Part shown: positions 57,900 through 64,000 of the stretch, piece by piece | Position numbering within the stretch: the first letter of the stretch is position 1 | How the letters are laid out: each line of letters starts with the position of its first letter | DNA from: Planctomycetota bacterium | GTDB lineage: Bacteria; Planctomycetota; UBA1135; UBA2386 | Length of the DNA stretch: 64,000 nucleotides | Assembly: GCA_025459175.1 (NCBI GenBank) | Contig: JALORC010000045.1 | Location: 1 to 64,000 of the forward strand | Direction: 5' to 3' | Translations under genes and position numbers: made by a program | Notes under the pieces: model-generated | Database searches by the model: none | Told to the model about the DNA's origin: nothing | What the model saw: the letters and a program-made list of their open reading frames with translations, nothing else

Positions 57900-59576
57900 C
57901 TAACGCACGTGCAGTCGGACGACCAGCTCGCGGCCCGGGCCGAGCAGCTGGGCCGCGGCGCGCCGCACGACGGCGACGCCGGCTTCGTCGAGCGCGAACG
58001 CGCCGCCGATGCCGACCGACCGCGTCACGGCCTGCTCGACCGACACGAGCTGGCGCTGCAGCACGACGCGAACCGAATCGGACGAACCCACCATCTCGCC
58101 CGCGATCGCCAGATCGAGCTGGCGCATCGAGACGAAGTCCGTGCGATCGAGCGCGAGCTCGACGCGGCGCGGCACGCCGGCCGACGCGGGCAGGGTCTTC
58201 ACCGTCGCGAACCAGCCGTGCTCGCAGACGTCGACCTTCGGGTCGGCGATGCGCGCGCTCTGCGCGACCTCGACGTCCCAGTCGCGCACGTAGCTGAACT
58301 CGCGGCCGGTCGTGAAGCAGCTCGGCAAACCGACCACGGCCGGCCCGGCGCAGCGCCAGACCACGCGCATGCCGTCCGGCACGGCGCCGCTCCTCGGCAC
58401 GTCCATGCCGACCGGCGCGTCGAAGACCTCGATCGCCACTTCGACCGGAGCAAGCGCCTCGGCGATGCGCAAGTCGAGCTCCGCGGCGAGCCGCTGGCCG
58501 GCCTCGCCGTGCAGCGCGAGGGTCTGCCCCTCCTTCGCCGCGCCGACGATGCTGGCCGCAGGCGTGTCGTCGTCGCCGCGCGCGATCACGGCGCGGGCGA
58601 TCTCGTCGACGTGCACGCATTCTCCCAGCTCGTCGGTCTCGGCGGCGCGCGCGCTGCGGAAGCCGAGCACCGGCGCCTGCAGCAGCGGCGAGATCCAGGC
58701 GCCGCCGGCCTTCGGCTCCGGCGGCGGCGTCCAGTCGACGCGACAGACCAGCGCCAGCCGCTGACCCTCGACCGTCGTCCACTCGTGGCGGCTCTCGCCG
58801 CCGCGCGCGACACGGAACACGAGGCCCGCCTCGTCGAAGCGGCACGCGACCCGGTCGAACGTGCCGAGGTCGCCGCTGCCCGGCATCACACCCTTCGACT
58901 CCGGCGATGCGACCCGGACGACGGCCTCGACGATGGCGGCGTCCTGGCCTGGCAGGGGCCGGGCGCGCAGCAGCACCGAGCTGCCGTGCCGCAGCTCGAC
59001 GTCGACGGGATTGCCGCTGACCGCCGACTGCGCCACCTCGACCTCGACGTCCGCGATCGCGGTGGATCGCTCGACGTCCCCGACCGCGACCACCTCGCCG
59101 TTGTGGAACGTCTCCTCACCGCCGAGCACGACGACCGCGCCGCCGTCGGCAACGCGTTCCAGGCGGAAGTGGCAGCGCAGCTGCGCAGGCAGGGCGCGCC
59201 GCAGGTCGACGAGCGCCGCCTCAACCTGCTCGATCACCGGGGAGCGCACCACCGTGCGGGCGCCGAGGGACACGAACTCGCACCCCGCGCCGGTGCCGCC
59301 GCGCATGGCTCCGAGCTGGTCCTTGAGCGTCCTTTCGCTGAAGAACGGCCGGGCCGGCCACAGCCCTTTGCGCCGATCCCCTGCCAGCTGTCCTTCTCCC
59401 GCGACAGTGTGCCGGACCCCGCGACCGCCGGGCAGCTCGGCGCGCAGCACCAACTGGTCGGTGCCGCCGCGGCTGCGCGACGCCGCCGTCGACACCAGAT
59501 CCGTGACTTCGGCGAGAGGCTGCTGCGCGGCGAGAGCGCCGCAGCAGAGCACGATGGACAGAGGTGATCGCATCAT
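57900..59576 (-). CDS. Secreted hypothetical protein
   Basis: MMRSPLSIVLCCGALAAQQPLAEVTDLVSTAASRS signal peptide; continuous ORF. Confidence 0.65.
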   Translation of the reverse strand: MMRSPLSIVLCCGALAAQQPLAEVTDLVSTAASRSRGGTDQLVLRAELPGGRGVRHTVAGEGQLAGDRRKGLWPARPFFSERTLKDQLGAMRGGTGAGCEFVSLGARTVVRSPVIEQVEAALVDLRRALPAQLRCHFRLERVADGGAVVVLGGEETFHNGEVVAVGDVERSTAIADVEVEVAQSAVSGNPVDVELRHGSSVLLRARPLPGQDAAIVEAVVRVASPESKGVMPGSGDLGTFDRVACRFDEAGLVFRVARGGESRHEWTTVEGQRLALVCRVDWTPPPEPKAGGAWISPLLQAPVLGFRSARAAETDELGECVHVDEIARAVIARGDDDTPAASIVGAAKEGQTLALHGEAGQRLAAELDLRIAEALAPVEVAIEVFDAPVGMDVPRSGAVPDGMRVVWRCAGPAVVGLPSCFTTGREFSYVRDWDVEVAQSARIADPKVDVCEHGWFATVKTLPASAGVPRRVELALDRTDFVSMRQLDLAIAGEMVGSSDSVRVVLQRQLVSVEQAVTRSVGIGGAFALDEAGVAVVRRAAAQLLGPGRELVVRLHVR

Positions 59577-59810
59577 GGCGCCCCCGTCACGCAAGGATCG
59601 TGCCTGGATGCAGCCGTCGCCGGACACCACGCCGCATATCCGCGCAACCTGCTGCCAAGCCGGGCACGATCCAATGCCCAGGGAGCAAGACGGCAAGAAC
59701 AACACCATCGGTCAGCCGTGTGCGGGATAATCGTACGCACGGTTGGGAAGGGGGGGCTTGGTTGCTCGGGGCTTGCTTCTTCAACAAGGTCCAGTAGCCA
59801 AGCTCTGACA

Positions 59811-60713
59811 ATGCATCGCTCGCTGTGGGCCAGCTGTCTCGTGATCCTGCTGGTCGCCTGCTCACGGCCGGCGGCGCCGACTCCCGAGGTCGCGGAGCTC
59901 GCGCTGCTCGCCCCGACGATCGTACCGATCGTCGACGAGTTGCGGCCGATGGTCACGGCCACCGCCGACGGCCGTGCGATCCGCGCCCTGGTCGACAGCG
60001 GTGCCGACGGCTGCCAGATCGACGCCGCCACCGCCACGGCGCTGCAACTGCCTCTGCGACCGTACGCGAACGCGAGCAAGATGTACGGCTCGACGGGGCA
60101 CAGCGTGTTGCTAACGCACTACGTCGAGTTCGGCGAACTGCGCCTCGGCGAGCTGCGTCTCGGGCCCGTGCGGCTGCCGGTGGTCGAGGCGGACTACGGC
60201 CCGGCGAGCGGCATCCTCGTCGGCCAGGACCTGCTGTCGCGCGTAGTCACCCTCTTCGACCAGGGGCAGCGCCGATTGCACATACTGCCGAAGGCGGCCG
60301 ACGACGACGCCATCGTCCGCTACATCGAGACCCAGAAGATCGCCGAGGGCGCCTGGGCCAAGGTCGAAGCCGACTTCCGACCCTGTCCCCACCTGCGGAT
60401 CTCGCTCCCGAACCTCGACGAGCCGATCGAGATCGGACTGGACACCGGTGCCGCCTCGACGGGGCTGCCGCTGCGTGCCATCGAAGCCCTCGGCCTGACG
60501 CCCCTGAGAGAGACATACACCACCGGCGTCGGTGGTCGGCACGACTGCCGCGAGTACCACACCACGCTCGACCTGTTCGGCCTCGCCGTCTCCTTGGACG
60601 TCCATGACCTCGCGATCGACAAAGGCCTGCTCGGAATGGACGTGCTCTCGTTGTTCGTAGTCGTGCTCGACGGGCCGGGCAAGAAGGTGTGGCTGCACCA
60701 TCGGGCCAAGTAG
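59811..60713 (+). CDS. Retropepsin-like aspartyl protease lipoprotein
   Basis: MHRSLWASCLVILLVACSRP lipobox; ALVDSGADGCQIDAATATAL and GLDTGAASTGLPLRAIEAL motifs. Confidence 0.8.
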   Translation: MHRSLWASCLVILLVACSRPAAPTPEVAELALLAPTIVPIVDELRPMVTATADGRAIRALVDSGADGCQIDAATATALQLPLRPYANASKMYGSTGHSVLLTHYVEFGELRLGELRLGPVRLPVVEADYGPASGILVGQDLLSRVVTLFDQGQRRLHILPKAADDDAIVRYIETQKIAEGAWAKVEADFRPCPHLRISLPNLDEPIEIGLDTGAASTGLPLRAIEALGLTPLRETYTTGVGGRHDCREYHTTLDLFGLAVSLDVHDLAIDKGLLGMDVLSLFVVVLDGPGKKVWLHHRAK

Positions 60714-60733
60714 GTGGCGCGGAACGAGGGCCG

Positions 60734-60841
60734 TTCGGCAGCGTGCCGCCGGACACCTACACGGCGGTGATCGCGGAGCCGGGCAAGGAGGAGATTCGGA
60801 TCACGCGCACGATCGCGGATGGGGAGACGGTGGAGTGGGAG
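60734..60841 (+). repeat. 108-bp repeat (gene tail), copy C
   Basis: One mismatch to 49615-49722. Confidence 0.95.
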
Positions 60842-60892
60842 CCCGACAGCGGGCGGGGCGCGGAATTGCCAGCGGTCTGCCACCGCGGCGGG

Positions 60893-61190
60893 AGTCCGCT
60901 GTGCGCGGAGGTGGAGGGGTTCTCGCTGCACGCTGGCGCGTGGGTGTCGGCTCGCGATCGTGGGAAGCTGGAGAAGCTGTGCCGGTACGCCGCCCGGCCG
61001 GCAGTTGCGGAGTCGCTGCTGGTGGAGCTGAGCGATGGGCGGATCGGTTATGCGCTCAAGAAGCGCTGGCGTGACGGCGCGACGGCGGTGGTGATGACGA
61101 AGGCGGTGCTGATGGAGCGGCTTTGCGCGCTGGTGCCAAAGCCGAGGAAGCACCTGGTGACGTATCGTGGGGTGCTGGCACCAGCGTCGG
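60893..61190 (+). pseudogene. IS91-family transposase fragment, copy 2
   Basis: SPLCAEVEGFSLHAGAWVSARDRGKLEKLCRYAARPAVAESLLVELSDGRIGYALKKRWRDGATAVVMTKAVLMERLCALVPKPRKHLVTYRGVLAPASG, then truncated. Confidence 0.85.
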
Positions 61191-61365
61191 GCTGTCGCGG
61201 TGCGCACCGGCGAGACGACGGAGATCGAGTGGCGGCTGCCGGCCAACTGGTGAAGTCGCGCAGTCGCCGACGACCGGCGAAGCCATGTTGCCGGCACCAC
61301 CGCGCACCTCGGCGCGCTCCGGCCGGTGTTGGCGGAACGCGCTGCCACTCGATCGCAGGCCGCGC

Positions 61366-62520
61366 TCAGCGAATCGTGCCACCGACCACGGTCGATGCGC
61401 GAATCGTGGCGCCGACCACCTGCACCGCCTGCAACCACACTTCCACCCCGACCAACCCGACCACGTTCGGCACGTTCACCGTGGTCGACAACGTGCCACC
61501 CGCGGGTGGCACGCCGATCGCCACGGTGAACAACTGGGCTGCATCACCGAACAGCGGCTCGACGATCGGGGGCACGATGCTGGAGCCGCGCCGGAACCCA
61601 CCGACGATGCCCATCAGGTCCTGAGCAGTGCCAGCCTGCGCCGTCGCGGTGAACGTCGCGCCGAGGATCGGAGTGCCCGTGGACGTGATGCCGACCATCT
61701 CCTCGGCCAGATGGAAGCCGGAGGACGTCCCGGCCAGATATCCATCGACAACGACGGTGCGCGCAATCGACATGGTGCCGGTTGCTTGGATCGCGACCTT
61801 ACCGGGGAACGGTGGAACATGGCCGCCACTCACATTGCAGTCCGTCAGCCTCATCACGCCAGCCGTCTGGTGGATGCCAACGGATGCCTGCACATAAGTG
61901 AGAATGGGGTTGCCCGAGCCGTAGGGCACGTAGGTGACTCCATTGCCACCGGCAATGCTGCAATGCGACACGAGGACCTCGCCTCCCGACTGTACGAGTG
62001 CTCGACTCGAGGGCATCTGAATGACCGACAGGTCCTCGGCACGCTTTCCATACAGGCTGGAGTCGGTGACCCAGCACCGGCCACCGCTGACTGCCAAGGA
62101 GCCCGCGAAGCGCTGGATCACGACCTCTCCGCCCCGAACGTCCACGACACTCCCGCCCGAGCTGGTGGGCCCGGCCTGGCTGCTGATTGCCGAGAGCTCG
62201 ACCAGGCCACCGAGGATCAGGAGGGTGTTGGAGAATCCCAGGCCCGGATGGCTCAGCACGACATCCACCAGACTCGCCTTCTGACCTTGCGGAACCTGGA
62301 AGGTGGGGTTGGAGACGGACGCGCCCCTGCCGAGGATCGTCACCCCCTTGTTCACCGTCACGGGTCCATAGGATCCCCCGGCCGCGAGTACGAGGATGTC
62401 GCCGGGTGAAGCCTGGCTGAGGAATGAGGCGAGATTGCCACCCAGGGGCACATTCCAGGTCGCTTGGCAAAGAACCGTGGGCGCCATCAGCAACACGACG
62501 AGAGAGGAACGCTTAAGCAT
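61366..62520 (-). CDS. Secreted parallel beta-helix (right-handed) protein
   Basis: MLKRSSLVVLLMAPTVLCQATWNVPLGGNLASFLSQASPGDILVLAAGGSYGPVTVNKGVTILGRGA; repeating beta-helix rungs. Confidence 0.75.
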   Translation of the reverse strand: MLKRSSLVVLLMAPTVLCQATWNVPLGGNLASFLSQASPGDILVLAAGGSYGPVTVNKGVTILGRGASVSNPTFQVPQGQKASLVDVVLSHPGLGFSNTLLILGGLVELSAISSQAGPTSSGGSVVDVRGGEVVIQRFAGSLAVSGGRCWVTDSSLYGKRAEDLSVIQMPSSRALVQSGGEVLVSHCSIAGGNGVTYVPYGSGNPILTYVQASVGIHQTAGVMRLTDCNVSGGHVPPFPGKVAIQATGTMSIARTVVVDGYLAGTSSGFHLAEEMVGITSTGTPILGATFTATAQAGTAQDLMGIVGGFRRGSSIVPPIVEPLFGDAAQLFTVAIGVPPAGGTLSTTVNVPNVVGLVGVEVWLQAVQVVGATIRASTVVGGTIR

Positions 62521-62563
62521 GCCGTGAGCATGCCTGCTCCGCATTGGGTAGTCCATCCCCTCT

Positions 62564-62592
62564 GGTTCCGGTTGGTCCGGCACCGCGGCTTG
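62564..62592 (+). repeat. VR/TR-tail-like repeat E, copy 3 (diverged)
   Basis: ggttccggttggtccggcaccgcggcttg vs ggttccgggtggtccgggaccgcagcttg: 26 of 29 positions match. Confidence 0.7.
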
Positions 62593-62645
62593 TGTCGCCC
62601 ATCGCCGAACCGGCCGCCAGCTGTAGCGTTGGCGATGTGTTGTCC

Positions 62646-64000
62646 ATGCATGCCCGCGGCATCGCTTGCTGGTTCACGTTCGCCCTGCGGATCAGCTGCC
62701 TCGTGGCGCAGGAGCCAGAGCTGGCGCGCCTGCTGCGCCTGGGGCCGGTGCCTGATGGACCAACGGTCGTGATCCTGCCAGACGGAGCACGCGGCATGCA
62801 GCATTTGGCCGACTCGGCTTCCCTGGTGGTTCTACAGATCGACGCGGCAACCCCCGCCCACATCGTCACCTCGGTGCTGCATACCGCCTCGGCGAAGGGA
62901 GTGCGCAGCGCGCACTTTCTCGCCACGTTGCCGGATGGCTCCGTCGGCGCGTTCGCGCTGGCGCTGCCGGGCGAGCTGATGTCGGAACTCACGCTGTCTT
63001 TGCGCGCCCACCACCAGCGCCAAGGCGTTCCCCCGAGCAGCGCCCTCCCCGTGCTGCAGTCCTTGCGGCAAGGTTGGGAACGCACCGCTGGCCGACGGTT
63101 CGCGCTCGACCTCGAAGTGCCGCAGGACGCGACTTGGCAGCAGGTGCTGACTCTGCTCGGGGTTGCTGCCGAGGCCGGGATCTCGAGTGTCGTTCCACGC
63201 ACCGTGCAGACCACGCCTGTGGCCCCGCCGAAGGAGCTCGCTTTGGATCTCGTCGGTGCGATACGCGCCCAGATCTTGGCTACACCCGCTGCCTCACCGC
63301 GACCGGTTCTGGCCACCAATATCCACGGTTGCAGTTTGTCCCCGCTGCCGCTGTACGGGCCGGCGCCCTGCTTCCCCGGGGGTTCCACACCAACGGGTCT
63401 GCCGCCCTGGCTGGAGCCCGAACCGCGAGGGCCACGTCATTGGTGGGTCCGCCAGCAGCGCTCTGATGGCGCCTTCGTCGACGACAGCGGCCAGGTCGAC
63501 GTCGAGGCGGTGAGCCTCGTGGCGCTGATGATCCTCGGCGATGGCAACACCCTGGATTCGGGCATCTATCGTCGCGAGCTACAGCGATGTATCGGCTGGA
63601 TGGTGGCCAACCAACGCACCGACGGCAATTTCGAGGACTTTGCCGCCGGATCGATCCAGCGGCACGCACAGGCAACATGGGTACTCGTCGAGGCCGCTGG
63701 CCGATCGGCGAGCGGGGACTTGCTGCGGCTGCCGGCCTCAGCCGCGCTGCGTTGGTTGCTGGCGGCACGGCAGGCTGACGGGGTGTTCGGTGTCTCGCGT
63801 GAGGGCTCGAGTGATCCGGTTGCCACGGCATGGGCGGTATCGGCGATTGCGGCAGCCGAGCGCTTCGACTTCGACGTGCCGCATCGCCCCGCCATGTTCA
63901 TTGACTGGTACGACCGCCACGGCTCGGACGGGCCACTGGCCGCGGCCGCCGAACTGCATTCCCGTGTCGTCGCCGGCCAGGACCCCGAGGTGGTCCCGCG
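62646..64000 (+). CDS. Secreted protein with prenyltransferase/squalene-cyclase-like (alpha/alpha toroid) repeats, 3' end outside window
   Basis: Manual translation, no stop to the window end: MHARGIACWFTFALRISCLVAQEPELARLL...RRELQRCIGWMVANQRTDGNFEDF...ALRWLLAARQADGVFGVSREGSSDPVATAWAVSAIAAAE. Not in the ORF track because it has no stop in the window. Confidence 0.65.
   Translation, partial: MHARGIACWFTFALRISCLVAQEPELARLLRLGPVPDGPTVVILPDGARGMQHLADSASLVVLQIDAATPAHIVTSVLHTASAKGVRSAHFLATLPDGSVGAFALALPGELMSELTLSLRAHHQRQGVPPSSALPVLQSLRQGWERTAGRRFALDLEVPQDATWQQVLTLLGVAAEAGISSVVPRTVQTTPVAPPKELALDLVGAIRAQILATPAASPRPVLATNIHGCSLSPLPLYGPAPCFPGGSTPTGLPPWLEPEPRGPRHWWVRQQRSDGAFVDDSGQVDVEAVSLVALMILGDGNTLDSGIYRRELQRCIGWMVANQRTDGNFEDFAAGSIQRHAQATWVLVEAAGRSASGDLLRLPASAALRWLLAARQADGVFGVSREGSSDPVATAWAVSAIAAAERFDFDVPHRPAMFIDWYDRHGSDGPLAAAAELHSRVVAGQDPEVVP

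Noticed and set aside
1-64000. tRNA/rRNA genes
   Set aside because: Scanned intergenic regions for GTTCGAATC-type T-loops and conserved rRNA blocks; none seen. tRNAscan/Infernal would be decisive.

Overview
High-GC bacterial chromosomal segment. The gene content (many secreted or lipoprotein carboxypeptidase-regulatory-like proteins, an FGE-sulfatase/Kelch fusion, MoxR-DUF58-TgpA cluster, stand-alone cyclodeaminase) resembles Planctomycetota-type genomes, but the taxon is an inference. The first ~44 kb is mostly ordinary coding sequence: a translationally coupled five-gene run (cyclodeaminase, gpmI, M28 peptidase, regulatory-like lipoprotein, retropepsin-like lipoprotein), a transglutaminase/DUF58/MoxR cluster, a TIGR00300/ornithine-cyclodeaminase-like gene, oxidoreductase, hybrid and NtrY-like histidine kinases, an atypical Ser/Thr kinase and a cysteine dioxygenase-like protein. 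From ~49.6 to ~62.6 kb the window is a mosaic of decayed elements: two truncated IS91-type transposase fragments, repeated copies of the 3' end of a giant regulatory-like gene, an alanine racemase lacking its N-terminal half, and what looks like a decayed diversity-generating retroelement (DGR). The DGR evidence is a Kelch-FGE protein whose C-terminus has the layout of a DGR variable region (VR), followed directly by a reverse-transcriptase-like N-terminal remnant and repeated VR/TR-tail-like sequences (ATCGGGTTCCGGGTGGTCCGGGAC, 'IGFRVVRD'). I saw no rRNA, tRNA or CRISPR array. All calls come from reading the sequence and provided translations; no searches were run.
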